In this document: one piece after another, positions 40,255 through 48,944 of the stretch | Layout of the letters: every line of letters begins with the position of its first letter | How positions within the stretch are numbered: the first letter of the stretch is position 1 | Assembly: GCA_024688885.1 (NCBI GenBank) | Contig: JAILDV010000054.1 | Coordinates: 1-64,000, forward strand | Reading direction: 5' to 3' | Length of the DNA: 64,000 nucleotides | DNA from: Bacteroidaceae bacterium | GTDB taxonomy: Bacteria; Bacteroidota; Bacteroidia; Bacteroidales; Bacteroidaceae | Made by a program: the position numbers and the translations under genes | The notes under the pieces: generated by a model | What the model saw: only the letters and a program-made list of their open reading frames with translations | What the model was told of the DNA's origin: nothing | Database searches by the model: none

Positions 40255-41247
40255 TCATTCTCCCCACAAAGGTTCGTTCAGCTCTTGTGAGAGGAAGGGC
40301 TTGAGTGTTTGGACAAATAGCTTAGATAAGTGGGTCATTCGCCCCATTCCCATCACGTAGGGGTTGATATATCGCTTTTTCGACACCACCACCTTGGCTC
40401 CTGCATGGTCACCTTTCTGAATATGATGCAGTGCTCTGAATCTCTCCCAATCTTTTCGTGCATTTTCGTCTTGATGGAGTAGGGCAATAACCTCACTTTC
40501 CGTCTTGTACAGGTCATCCATTCCAAGTACACCTCTTGAGATGTGCTTGTACAGCAGTTCCGACAACGTTTGCATGGCAAATCTGTCTTCGTCAGCCACA
40601 TAAATCTTTGATGTTTCAAGAGCTGCCAAACAAAAAGATTCAGCCTTCTTGACATCGTCAAACATCAGTTCATCTTCTCCTTCCTCGTTTTTCCCTACCA
40701 CTAAATGGCCATACCATTCCATCACCTTTTCTTTCGGTGCAATGCGGTAGTTGACGATGTTTGACAACGTATATTCCAAACGGTCTGCTGATAGTTTGGG
40801 CGAGTCATTGTCTGCAATGGGGTATAAATGATAGTCTGATACCTCTTCTAATGAGATGTTCCATTCCTTTAGTCTTTCCATGATTATTGACGATGACTCA
40901 ATCAATGCCGTAGTTCCCCTCTCCGTCGATTCCTGTTTCAGATGGTCACCATTCAGAAAATCCACCACATGGGCAAATGTTGGGGTGGCAATGTCATGTA
41001 GCAGTGCTGCAATAGTCTGTCGTCTGTCCTGAGTGAAATGCCATACAATCAAGGCACATCCCACACTATGTTTATATCTTGAATAGTTGTCCAGCCCAGT
41101 GAACATCGGGAACGACGTGTATTCGCATCCGCAGTGCATACCCACATCTTTCAGCCGTTGCATGGCAGGTGCAGCAACTATTGGGTATATGAAGTCAGGT
41201 ATGGAGGGATAATAGATGTTCCACATAAACTTTTCATTGTTCTTCAT
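40255..41247 (-). CDS. HD-domain phosphohydrolase
   Basis: The 330-residue product carries the HD motif set: MQRLKDVGM, then RYKHSVGCALIVWHF and ALLHDIATPTFAHVVDF with the HD pair, and PKLSADRLEYTLSN further on. It resembles the dGTPase-like HD proteins; the substrate is unknown. The minus-strand box TACCTTTG (41258-41251) ends three bases before the start codon, implying a leaderless transcript. Confidence 0.85.
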   Translation of the reverse strand: MKNNEKFMWNIYYPSIPDFIYPIVAAPAMQRLKDVGMHCGCEYTSFPMFTGLDNYSRYKHSVGCALIVWHFTQDRRQTIAALLHDIATPTFAHVVDFLNGDHLKQESTERGTTALIESSSIIMERLKEWNISLEEVSDYHLYPIADNDSPKLSADRLEYTLSNIVNYRIAPKEKVMEWYGHLVVGKNEEGEDELMFDDVKKAESFCLAALETSKIYVADEDRFAMQTLSELLYKHISRGVLGMDDLYKTESEVIALLHQDENARKDWERFRALHHIQKGDHAGAKVVVSKKRYINPYVMGMGRMTHLSKLFVQTLKPFLSQELNEPLWGE

Positions 41248-41250
41248 CTA

Positions 41251-41258
41251 CAAAGGTA
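41251..41258 (-). promoter_or_regulatory. -7 box of the HD-domain gene, leaderless type
   Basis: TACCTTTG on the minus strand is followed by TAG and then the ATG of the HD gene; transcription would begin at or beside the start codon. The -33 element is weak (TTTT at the right distance). Confidence 0.5.
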
Positions 41259-41269
41259 CAACTTTTAGT

Positions 41270-41400
41270 GTAAAGTGAAAACTGAAAAGTGAAAAAACTA
41301 AGTTACTATGCTATGAGATACAGTCGGAACGGATACAAATATGGATTTTTCACTATTCACTATTCACTATTCACTTTTTTATTCTTTCATTTTCTCATTT
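41270..41400. repeat. Structured repeat with opposed heptamer arms, copy 1
   Basis: A left arm of AGTGAAA/ACTGAAA units (about 41272-41297) is followed by a core starting CTAAGTTACT and ending near ATATGGATTTTTCAC, then a right arm of CACTATT units (about 41351-41379). The arms can pair as a long hairpin. The same framework (GTGAAAAA, CTAAGTTACT, a variable middle, GGATTTTTC) occurs in reverse orientation at 57614-57716. Confidence 0.8.
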
Positions 41401-41405
41401 TTTTC

Positions 41406-41413
41406 TAACTTTG
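41406..41413 (+). promoter_or_regulatory. -7 box of the cobalamin operon, leaderless type
   Basis: TAACTTTG lies 6 bases before the cobQ ATG at 41420. Transcription would start about three bases before the ATG, so no upstream leader such as a B12 riboswitch can be present on this transcript. Confidence 0.6.
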
Positions 41414-41419
41414 CATCTT

Positions 41420-42940
41420 ATGAAACGACTTCATCCCATCATGTTGGCTGGAACGGGTAGTGACGTGGGCAAGAGTGTCCTTGCCACAGCCTTGTGCCGT
41501 ATCCTTTTGCAAGATGGCTATCATCCCGCTCCCTTCAAGGCGCAGAATATGGCATTGAACTCCTACGCCACCCCCGAAGGTCTGGAGATTGGCCGTGCCC
41601 AAGCTGTACAGGCAGAGGCTGCGGGCATCCCCTGTCACACCGACATGAACCCACTCCTCTTGAAGCCTCAAAGCGACCACACCAGTCAAGTGGTGCTCCA
41701 TGGCATCCCCATCGGTAACCGCGATGCCTACGACTTCTGGCGAAAATCCCCGTCCACCCCCACTCAACCCATTTCCTCCACTCAGCCCATAGACTTCCGC
41801 CAAGAAGTCTGTGCAGCCTTTGACCGCCTCTCCCAACACTACAACCCTATTGTCATGGAAGGAGCTGGCTCTATCTCCGAAATCAACCTCCGTGACCACG
41901 ACCTTGTCAACATGCCGATGGCGCGCCATGCAAATGCCGATGTCATCTTGGTGGGCGACATTGACCGTGGCGGTGTCTTCGCCTCTGTCTATGGCAGCAT
42001 CGCCCTTCAGACTCCCGAAGACCGCAAACTCATCAAGGGCATCATCATCAATAAGTTTCGTGGTGACCTACGCCTTTTTGAAGATGGAAGGAAAATGCTG
42101 GAGGAGCTATGTGGTATCCCCGTCTTAGGTGTGGTTCCCTACTACAAAGACATCCACATCGAGGAGGAGGACAGCGTGGCATTGGGAAGAAAGGCTGGTG
42201 GTCAACTCTCAACTCTCAACTCTCATCCCTCAACTGTCTCCGTGGCAGTGGTGCTCCTGCGTCATCTCTCCAACTTCACCGACTTTAATGTGCTGGAACG
42301 TGACCCACGGGTGCATCTTTTCTACACCAACAATACCGATGACCTTCTCAAAAGCGACATCATCCTTATCCCGGGAAGTAAATCCACCCTCAGTGACCTC
42401 TACGAACTGCGTCGCAACGGAGTGGCACAAGCCATCATCCGTGCGCATCGTCAAGGTGCAACCGTCATGGGTATCTGTGGCGGTTATCAGATGATGGGCA
42501 TGGAGGTATGTGATCCCCAGCATGTGGAGGGTGATATTGACCGTCTGCCCGGACTTGGACTTTTGCCCACCACAACGACCATGTCGGGAGAAAAGGTGAC
42601 ACGGCAAGTGACTTGCGAGTATGGCAGTGGCTATGAGATACACATGGGCGAGACCCGCCCACACAATGCTGCTTCTTCCCCGCTCTTGCATCTGGATGAC
42701 GGCACAGAAGATGGCTATTTCGTGGATGACCACTGCATGGGCACCTACGTACATGGCATCCTCGATAACCCTCCCTTCATCGAGAGACTGCTCGCACCTT
42801 TCAAGGACAAGCTGGCACAAACAGCCCAAACCTTCGACTACAAGGCTTTCAAGGAAGAGCAATACGACAAACTGGCTGCCCATGTGCGTCAGCATCTCGA
42901 CATGCAACGCCTCTACCAACTCCTCACTCCCAATTCCTAA
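41420..42940 (+). CDS. cobQ: Cobyric acid synthase
   Basis: The 506-residue product has the ATP-binding MLAGTGSDVGKSVLATALCR, the FKAQNMALNS motif, the central VILVGDIDRGGVFASVYG and the amidotransferase domain with the catalytic Cys in VMGICGGYQMMG. It amidates adenosylcobyrinic a,c-diamide at four positions with glutamine and ATP. The ATG at 41420 is chosen over an upstream TTG. Residues about 261-273 (LSTLNSHPSTV) come from a CTCAACT heptamer array inserted between the two domains, and the stop codon lies inside another array. First gene of the cobalamin cluster. Confidence 0.94.
   Translation: MKRLHPIMLAGTGSDVGKSVLATALCRILLQDGYHPAPFKAQNMALNSYATPEGLEIGRAQAVQAEAAGIPCHTDMNPLLLKPQSDHTSQVVLHGIPIGNRDAYDFWRKSPSTPTQPISSTQPIDFRQEVCAAFDRLSQHYNPIVMEGAGSISEINLRDHDLVNMPMARHANADVILVGDIDRGGVFASVYGSIALQTPEDRKLIKGIIINKFRGDLRLFEDGRKMLEELCGIPVLGVVPYYKDIHIEEEDSVALGRKAGGQLSTLNSHPSTVSVAVVLLRHLSNFTDFNVLERDPRVHLFYTNNTDDLLKSDIILIPGSKSTLSDLYELRRNGVAQAIIRAHRQGATVMGICGGYQMMGMEVCDPQHVEGDIDRLPGLGLLPTTTTMSGEKVTRQVTCEYGSGYEIHMGETRPHNAASSPLLHLDDGTEDGYFVDDHCMGTYVHGILDNPPFIERLLAPFKDKLAQTAQTFDYKAFKEEQYDKLAAHVRQHLDMQRLYQLLTPNS
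42202..42238 (+). repeat. In-frame CTCAACT heptamer array inside cobQ
   Basis: About five 7-base units in the stop-free orientation encode LSTLNSHPSTV at the linker between the synthetase and amidotransferase domains. Confidence 0.88.
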
Positions 42941-42955
42941 TTCCTCATTCTCAAT
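42921..42955 (+). repeat. Heptamer array at the cobQ/cobD junction
   Basis: Five units (TCCTCAC, TCCCAAT, TCCTAAT, TCCTCAT, TCTCAAT) contain the cobQ stop (42938-42940) and run into the cobD start codon, ATG at 42954. Confidence 0.88.
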
Positions 42956-43949
42956 GCTTAACGGACACGGTGACGACATCTACAACTATGAGGGCATTCG
43001 GATGAACTTCAGTTCCAACATCTATGCCCACGCCTACCTCTCGGAGTTGGAGGCACATCTGTGCTGCCATCTGGATGTTATCCGTTCCTATCCTGAACCG
43101 TCACCCCGTTCATTGGAGAAGATGATTGCCCATGAGTATGGTGTTGATGCCGATGAAGTGCTGGTGACCAGCGGAGCCACCGATGCCATCTACCTCATCG
43201 CACAGGCTTTCCGTGATAGGAAAACCTACCAGGTGTATCCTCCCACCTTCTCCGAATATGAGGATGCTTGCCGTGTCTTTGGTTATCAAGAAAGTGATGA
43301 TGCCGCCCTCTGCTGGCTCTGCAACCCCAACAACCCAACCGGCGAGGTCTTTCCCTTTTCATATATCGAAGAACTCGCGTCCAAACACGCTCTCCTTGTC
43401 CTCGACCAGTCCTATGAAGACTACACCCTCGCTCCCATGCTCTCCGCCAAGGTCGCCGTCAGCATGGGCAATGTCCTGCAGATTCATTCCATGACGAAGC
43501 GATACGCCATTCCAGGACTCCGTCTCGGCTATGTGGTGGGCGCCTCGCCCCTCATCTGCACCCTCCGCACCCACTTCCGCCCTTGGTCAGTCAACGCCCT
43601 CGCCATTGAGGGTGCCAAATATCTGTTGCGCCTCCATCCTCCCCTTATCCCCTCTCTCACAGCTTATCTCCAAGAGACCCAGCGCCTCCGCTCCTCTTTG
43701 TCCTCTCTGGCTGGTATCGGTTTAATCGACGCCACCTGTCCTCCCTCCACCCCCTTCTTCCTTTGCACCATCCATCCCCATACCGCTGCTTCTCTCAAGG
43801 ACTATCTGGTCAAAGAACATGGTATCCTGATTCGCGACGCCTCCAACTTCCGAGGTCTCACACCTCATCACTTCCGCATTGCAACCCAGTCACCCGAAGA
43901 GAATGACGCACTGGTGGCTGCCATCACACAATTCCTTCAACAACGATGA
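42954..43949 (+). CDS. cobD: Threonine-phosphate decarboxylase / histidinol-phosphate-aminotransferase-like
   Basis: The 331-residue product (MLNGHGDDIYN start) is a fold-type I PLP enzyme: SSNIYAH, SGATDAIYLIAQAF, the LCNPNNPTGEVF segment and the Lys-bearing IHSMTKRYAIPGLRLGY. Placed in the cobalamin cluster, it is the L-threonine O-3-phosphate decarboxylase that supplies aminopropanol phosphate. The gene begins inside a heptamer array. An upstream in-frame extension from 42621 is only the antisense-like reading of cobQ and was rejected. Its stop overlaps the start of cbiB by four bases. Confidence 0.86.
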   Translation: MLNGHGDDIYNYEGIRMNFSSNIYAHAYLSELEAHLCCHLDVIRSYPEPSPRSLEKMIAHEYGVDADEVLVTSGATDAIYLIAQAFRDRKTYQVYPPTFSEYEDACRVFGYQESDDAALCWLCNPNNPTGEVFPFSYIEELASKHALLVLDQSYEDYTLAPMLSAKVAVSMGNVLQIHSMTKRYAIPGLRLGYVVGASPLICTLRTHFRPWSVNALAIEGAKYLLRLHPPLIPSLTAYLQETQRLRSSLSSLAGIGLIDATCPPSTPFFLCTIHPHTAASLKDYLVKEHGILIRDASNFRGLTPHHFRIATQSPEENDALVAAITQFLQQR

Positions 43950-44953
43950 TAGCTTATCCCTGCATATTGGCCTTACTGGCAGGTTGGCTGCTCGACCTCC
44001 TTCTTGGCGACCCACAGTGGATGCCACATCCCATTGTGTTGTTTGGCAAGATGATTTCCTTGGGTGAAAAACGTCTCAATAAAGGTAAGCACCGCAAACT
44101 GAAAGGGGCATTCCTCTCCCTCTTCCTTGTCGTCTTCGTCTTTGTTGCCACGTGGGCACTCCTTTATTGTGTGACCCTTTTGCCATTTCCACTTTTTCAT
44201 TTTCTCATTCTCTCATTTTTTCATTCTCTCATTATTTTCTTCTGCTTAGCTGGCACCACCCTGATTCGTGAAGTGCGTCATACCTTTCTTGCTGTTGACC
44301 GCTCCCTCGAAGAAGGTCGTAAGCAAGTGGCTCGCATTGTAGGACGTGATACCTCCGATCTTTCTGCTCAGGAAATACGAACGGCAGCCCTCGAAACCCT
44401 TGCCGAGAACCTCAGCGATGGCGTCATCGCCCCTCTCTTTTGGCTTACCATTGGTGGAGTGCCTGGAATGCTTGCTTACAAGATGGTCAACACCCTCGAT
44501 TCCATGATAGGCTACAAAACAGACCGCTACAAAGACTTTGGCTGTTTCGCTGCCCGTCTTGACGATGTGGTAAACTACATCCCTGCCCGTATCACCGCTT
44601 TCCTCATGATTCTCCCACGTTTGGTGACCATCAACCCTCATGGCAGCAGTAAATTTTTCACTTTTCACTTTTCACTTTTCACTTTTGTCCAGAACAACGG
44701 GTCCAAGCATGCCTCTCCCAATAGCGGCTATCCCGAAGCTGCCCTTGCAGGCATCCTCAACTGTCGTTTTGGAGGGCCCCACACCTACTTTGGTCAACTC
44801 TTCGACAAACCCTATATTGGCGAGAATGACCGTCCCCTTACAACCGATGACATGCGCACCGCCATCCGCGTCAACCGCACCGCTGAGTGCTTCGCCATCC
44901 TCCTCCTTATTCTCATTTTCTCATACTTTCATTTTTTCATTTGTCAAATATGA
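43946..44953 (+). CDS. cbiB: Adenosylcobinamide-phosphate synthase
   Basis: The 335-residue membrane protein carries GWLLDLLLGDPQWMPHPI at the N-terminus, TAALETLAENLSDGVIAPLF and DSMIGYKTDRYKDFG, all typical of CbiB. It joins aminopropanol phosphate to cobyric acid at the inner membrane. Two repeat runs lie inside: octamers (44190-44240) encoding FPLFHFLILSFFHSLIIFF-like residues in a hydrophobic helix, and TTTTCAC heptamers (44654-44688) encoding FFTFHFSLFTF before the conserved C-terminal block (residues about 237-247). The C-terminus (SYFHFFICQI) also comes from a repeat. These insertions may impair the enzyme. Confidence 0.9.
   Translation: MIAYPCILALLAGWLLDLLLGDPQWMPHPIVLFGKMISLGEKRLNKGKHRKLKGAFLSLFLVVFVFVATWALLYCVTLLPFPLFHFLILSFFHSLIIFFCLAGTTLIREVRHTFLAVDRSLEEGRKQVARIVGRDTSDLSAQEIRTAALETLAENLSDGVIAPLFWLTIGGVPGMLAYKMVNTLDSMIGYKTDRYKDFGCFAARLDDVVNYIPARITAFLMILPRLVTINPHGSSKFFTFHFSLFTFVQNNGSKHASPNSGYPEAALAGILNCRFGGPHTYFGQLFDKPYIGENDRPLTTDDMRTAIRVNRTAECFAILLLILIFSYFHFFICQI
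44190..44240 (+). repeat. Octamer run inside cbiB
   Basis: Units of the type CATTTTCT/CATTCTCT/CATTTTTT repeat with an 8-base period, in frame, giving a Phe/Leu/His/Ser-rich membrane stretch. Confidence 0.8.
44654..44688 (+). repeat. In-frame TTTTCAC heptamer array inside cbiB
   Basis: About four and a half TTTTCAC units encode FTFHFSLFTF, the peptide expected from this heptamer in any frame. Confidence 0.88.
44905..44948 (+). repeat. Octamer run at the cbiB/cobU junction
   Basis: Units CTTATTCT, CATTTTCT, CATACTTT, CATTTTTT encode the end of CbiB and run up to the cobU ATG at 44950. Confidence 0.75.
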
Positions 44954-45519
44954 AACGTATCATCCTCATCACTGGTGGCCAACGTTCTGGCAAAAGCCAA
45001 TACGCAGAACGCCTTGCCCTGTCCCTCTCTCCCAACCCCGTCTATGTGGCTACCGCCCACATCTGGGACGATGAGTTTCGTCAGCGTGTCCTTAAACACC
45101 AAGAGCGCCGTGGCCCCGAATGGACCAACATCGAAGAAGAGAAATACCTCAGTCGCCATGACTTGACAGGGCGCGTTGCTGTCATCGACTGCATCACCCT
45201 CTGGTGTACCAACTTTTTTACGCCCGTTGATTCTCAACTGTCAACTGTCAACTGTCAACTGTCAACCATTCTCACTGCCCTCAAAAACGAATTTGACCGC
45301 TTCACCGACCAGGACGCTACTTTCATTTTCGTCACCAACGAAATTGGCTCTGGCGGTGTGAGTGACAATGCCGTCCAACGCCGCTTTACAGACCTTCAAG
45401 GTTGGATGAACCAATATGTAGCCCAACATGCTGATGAGGTTATCCTCATGGTCTGTGGCATTCCCCTTCCCATTAAACCCATGTTCTCCCCATTAAACCC
45501 ATCTCCTCTCAACTCTTAA
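44950..45519 (+). CDS. cobU: Adenosylcobinamide kinase / adenosylcobinamide-phosphate guanylyltransferase
   Basis: The 189-residue product has the P-loop LITGGQRSGKSQYAERL, the guanylylation-loop region HQERRGPEWTNIEEEKYL, VIDCITLWCTNFF and FVTNEIGSGGV. It phosphorylates and then guanylylates adenosylcobinamide. Residues about 94-105 (SQLSTVNCQLST) derive from TGTCAAC heptamers (45229-45264). The C-terminus (PMFSPLNPSPLNS) comes from a duplicated 21-base unit and a heptamer array that supplies the stop. Confidence 0.92.
   Translation: MKRIILITGGQRSGKSQYAERLALSLSPNPVYVATAHIWDDEFRQRVLKHQERRGPEWTNIEEEKYLSRHDLTGRVAVIDCITLWCTNFFTPVDSQLSTVNCQLSTILTALKNEFDRFTDQDATFIFVTNEIGSGGVSDNAVQRRFTDLQGWMNQYVAQHADEVILMVCGIPLPIKPMFSPLNPSPLNS
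45229..45264 (+). repeat. In-frame TGTCAAC heptamer array inside cobU
   Basis: About five CAACTGT/TGTCAAC units encode SQLSTVNCQLST after the LWCTNFF motif, in the stop-free orientation. Confidence 0.88.
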
Positions 45520-45539
45520 CTCCTAACTCCTCATTCCCC
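45503..45539 (+). repeat. Heptamer array at the cobU/cobT junction
   Basis: Units CAACTCT, TAACTCC, TAACTCC, TCATTCC include the cobU stop (45517-45519) and end three bases before the cobT ATG (CCATG). Confidence 0.88.
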
Positions 45540-46613
<1,074 letters not shown>

Positions 46614-46647
46614 CAAGCAGAAATCTCAAAGGTAAATAGTAAATGAT

Positions 46648-47409
46648 ATGTGGGCCAATATCCTAGCATCTTTCATCTTTTTCACCCGTCTTCCTTTCTG
46701 GCGACTCTATCAGCCCCCCAAGGAAGCCTATGCCACTGTTGTTGAACACTGGCCACTCACAGGTTGGCTCACCGGAGGCATCATGGCAGCCACCCTCTTC
46801 GGGGCTTGTCACATTCTGCCATATCCTGTAGCAGTGATTATTGCCATCATTGTTCGCTTGTTCTTGACAGGTGCTCTTCACGAAGATGGATTGGCTGACT
46901 TCTTCGACGGGTTTGGTGGAGGCACCGACCGCCAACGTATCCTGACCATTATGAAGGATTCCCACATTGGCACCTATGGCGTTCTTGCCCTCATCTTCTA
47001 TTTTCTTTTGCTGTGGGGCATCCTTGTCTCATTGCCTCCCATGACTGCCGTTTTCGCCATCCTTGCAGCTGACCCTTTGGCGAAGATGTTCTCTGCACAG
47101 ATTGTCAATTTCATGCCCTATGCACGTCGTGAAGAAGAAGCCAAGAACAAGACAGTCTATCGTCCCATCTCCCTTCTCTCCACCTTAAGCCTTGCCCTTC
47201 AGGGACTACTTCCCTCTCTGCCTCTTATTCTTTTCACTGATACGACATGGTGGCTCGCCGTCATTGCTCCTATTCTCATCGTCGCCTTCCTCTTTCTCCT
47301 CATATGGCGCAAACTTCAAGGCTACACGGGTGATTGCTGTGGCGCCATTTGTCTCCTCGCAGAACTATCGTTCTATTTCGTACTTTTATTACTTGCGGGT
47401 TGTCAATAA
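46648..47409 (+). CDS. cobS: Adenosylcobinamide-GDP ribazoletransferase (cobalamin synthase)
   Basis: The 253-residue membrane protein has FFTRLPFWR, TGALHEDGLADFFDGFGGG, ILTIMKDSHIGTYG and YTGDCCGAICLLAEL, the standard CobS set with Asp and Gly-rich metal-binding motif. It joins alpha-ribazole to adenosylcobinamide-GDP in the inner membrane, the last assembly step. It closes the cluster before a strong terminator. No repeat array lies inside it. Confidence 0.93.
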   Translation: MWANILASFIFFTRLPFWRLYQPPKEAYATVVEHWPLTGWLTGGIMAATLFGACHILPYPVAVIIAIIVRLFLTGALHEDGLADFFDGFGGGTDRQRILTIMKDSHIGTYGVLALIFYFLLLWGILVSLPPMTAVFAILAADPLAKMFSAQIVNFMPYARREEEAKNKTVYRPISLLSTLSLALQGLLPSLPLILFTDTTWWLAVIAPILIVAFLFLLIWRKLQGYTGDCCGAICLLAELSFYFVLLLLAGCQ

Positions 47410-47428
47410 GAGAATCATGGGTATAAAG

Positions 47429-47476
47429 AAGCAAACACGCAGTGTTTAGACGGACACTGCGTGTTTGCTTCTTGTT
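47429..47476. terminator. Bidirectional terminator between cobS and the DUF2271 gene
   Basis: A perfect 17-base-pair stem (arms 47429-47445 and 47454-47470) with an 8-base loop is flanked by A-rich and T-rich ends, so it can stop transcripts from both sides. Confidence 0.9.
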
Positions 47477-47498
47477 ATTGGGGGGGATGTTGATCTTT

Positions 47499-48092
47499 CT
47501 ATTTCAGTACGGCTTTCACATTGGTCACCATATTCTTGTGCTGCTCATCGGGTTCTGTGAGCTTGGAGGTGAGGGCGATGTTTCCAGCCTTGGTCTTGGT
47601 AGAGAAAGAACCAGAATAGAGGATGATACTGTTATTATACAAGGTGGCTTCCACGAACACCTTATATGTGCCCTGAGGAACGGCTTTACCTTGCTGGTCA
47701 GTGAAATCCCATGTAAAAGTCTGAACACCGCTTGCTTGTGGTGTGGCTCCCGTGACCGCATCCAGCTGCTGATCGGTCTTTTCACTGGCTTTAGATGCCT
47801 TTACCCAGGTAGGCACACAAGTTGGGCGAAGGACATAGCCACGTTGTGGTTGAGCATTGCCTCGGGCGCGTGCCTTGGTCGTGAACGAAGTGACGAAGAG
47901 CGTCTTTACGACATTCCCTTTGTCGTTTTCAATCCATACAGCATACTGATTAGAGCCAGGACCAGCCTGTTTTTGGTAATTGAAGGAGACTTCAAGGCTC
48001 TTGCCTTTTTTGCTTTGCCCCATTGCTGGAATTGCCAGTAACATCACTGTGAGAAGGATGGCGAAAATTTTTGTTTGTCTCATGATTGTCAT
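47499..48092 (-). CDS. Secreted DUF2271 family protein
   Basis: The 197-residue product has a signal peptide (cut near AMGQ) and the DUF2271 beta fold: LEVSFNYQKQAGPGSNQYAVWIEN, VKTLFVTSFTTKARARG, and QTFTWDFTDQQGKAVPQGTYKV. These domains occur with FMN-dependent flavin transfer systems and in proteins with an extracytoplasmic flavin; the role here is unknown. The start may be the ATG at 48083 instead. It faces the cobS terminator. Confidence 0.78.
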   Translation of the reverse strand: MTIMRQTKIFAILLTVMLLAIPAMGQSKKGKSLEVSFNYQKQAGPGSNQYAVWIENDKGNVVKTLFVTSFTTKARARGNAQPQRGYVLRPTCVPTWVKASKASEKTDQQLDAVTGATPQASGVQTFTWDFTDQQGKAVPQGTYKVFVEATLYNNSIILYSGSFSTKTKAGNIALTSKLTEPDEQHKNMVTNVKAVLK

Positions 48093-48143
48093 TGTTTTTG
48101 TTGTGTTTGAAAAATAATGATGATAAAATACAGGTAAAAACCT

Positions 48144-48557
48144 TTATTCTCCCATGATGGTTACGACCAGTTTTCTTGCACCACCATAGTTTCTGTATTC
48201 ACAAAAGTAAATTCCCTGCCAGGTCCCCATATTCAGATGTCCATTGGTGATGGGGATGGTGAGGCTGACGCCACTGAGTGTCGATTTTGCATGGGCAGGC
48301 ATGTCATCGGAACCCTCCAACGTGTGTTCATAATAAGGTTGGTTCTCAGGGACTAAATGGTTGAAGATGGTTTCCATGTCAACTCTCACATCAGGGTCAC
48401 AGTTTTCGTTGATGCTCAGTCCACAACTCGTATGTTTCGTGAAGATATTGATGATACCTGTTTTGGGCAATTGGGGCAACTGACCCATGATCTCACTTGT
48501 CACGAGATGAAAGCCTCTTGATTTTGGCTTGAGTGTTATTTCTACTTGCTGTACCAT
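48144..48557 (-). CDS. YjbQ family protein (secondary thiamine-phosphate synthase-like)
   Basis: The 137-residue product matches the compact YjbQ/UPF0047 family: TKHTSCGLSINENCDPDVR, a NHLVPENQPYYEHTLEGSDD loop, KSTLSGVSLTIPITNGHL and GTWQGIYFCEYR. The His/Asp/Glu pattern for metal binding is complete. The activity reported in the family is weak thiamine-phosphate synthesis, and the true role is unsure. It starts 4 bases after a coding remnant. Confidence 0.88.
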   Translation of the reverse strand: MVQQVEITLKPKSRGFHLVTSEIMGQLPQLPKTGIINIFTKHTSCGLSINENCDPDVRVDMETIFNHLVPENQPYYEHTLEGSDDMPAHAKSTLSGVSLTIPITNGHLNMGTWQGIYFCEYRNYGGARKLVVTIMGE

Positions 48558-48560
48558 GTT

Positions 48561-48650
48561 CTAAAAATCCATCGTCAAACTTGGCGCCAGTTTGTTCGGT
48601 CTTCCTTCGTTGCCCTCCAACCAGCCGAGCACTGTCCCCGAGTAGTCGTC
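48561..48650 (-). pseudogene. Short C-terminal remnant of a lost gene
   Basis: After an in-frame TAA, 29 codons read DDYSGTVLGWLEGNEGRPNK then LAPSLTMDF and stop at 48561, four bases before the YjbQ start. The spacing looks like the end of an upstream operon gene, and the peptide has normal amino acid usage. The source family was not recognised. Confidence 0.35.
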
Positions 48651-48663
48651 TTAGACACTTAGT

Positions 48664-48885
48664 CTAATACTCCTCCTCGTCCCACAAGAAGTCTTCTTTG
48701 GATGGGTAGTCAGGCCAAATTTCTTCAATGGATTCATAGATATCACCTTCATCCTCAATCTCTTCGAGATTCTCTATCACTTCAAGTGGCGCACCGGAGC
48801 GGGTGGCATAGTCAATCAGTTCTTCCTTGGTTGCTGGCCAAGGAGCGTCTTCCAGTTTAGATGCTAATTCAAGTGTCCAATACAT
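48664..48885 (-). CDS. DUF2795 family small protein
   Basis: The 73-residue product begins MYWTLELASKLEDAPWPATK and then KEELIDYATRSGAP, a compact helical domain like DUF2795, and ends in an acidic tail (WPDYPSKEDFLWDEEEY). It is soluble and probably an abundant small protein of unknown role, common in Bacteroidales. The internal ATG at 48885 is chosen over longer frames because the N-terminus then matches the family. A perfect promoter lies just upstream. Confidence 0.78.
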   Translation of the reverse strand: MYWTLELASKLEDAPWPATKEELIDYATRSGAPLEVIENLEEIEDEGDIYESIEEIWPDYPSKEDFLWDEEEY

Positions 48886-48913
48886 AGTTTTAGTGTTTAT
48901 TTGTTTTGGGGTG

Positions 48914-48944
48914 CAAAAGTACAACTTATTTTTTTTACTACAAA
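48914..48944 (-). promoter_or_regulatory. Consensus promoter of the DUF2795 gene
   Basis: On the minus strand TTTG (48944-48941), 19 bases and TACTTTTG (48921-48914) precede the start codon by about 28 bases. It lies at the 3' end of the adenosyltransferase gene. Confidence 0.7.

Noticed and set aside
41248..41419. Possible cobalamin riboswitch before cobQ
   Set aside because: No B12-box-like sequence was seen, the region holds a repeat element, and the promoter box is right before the ATG.
42621..42953. Longer start for cobD
   Set aside because: It overlaps most of the end of cobQ in another frame, and the aminotransferase fold begins at 42954.
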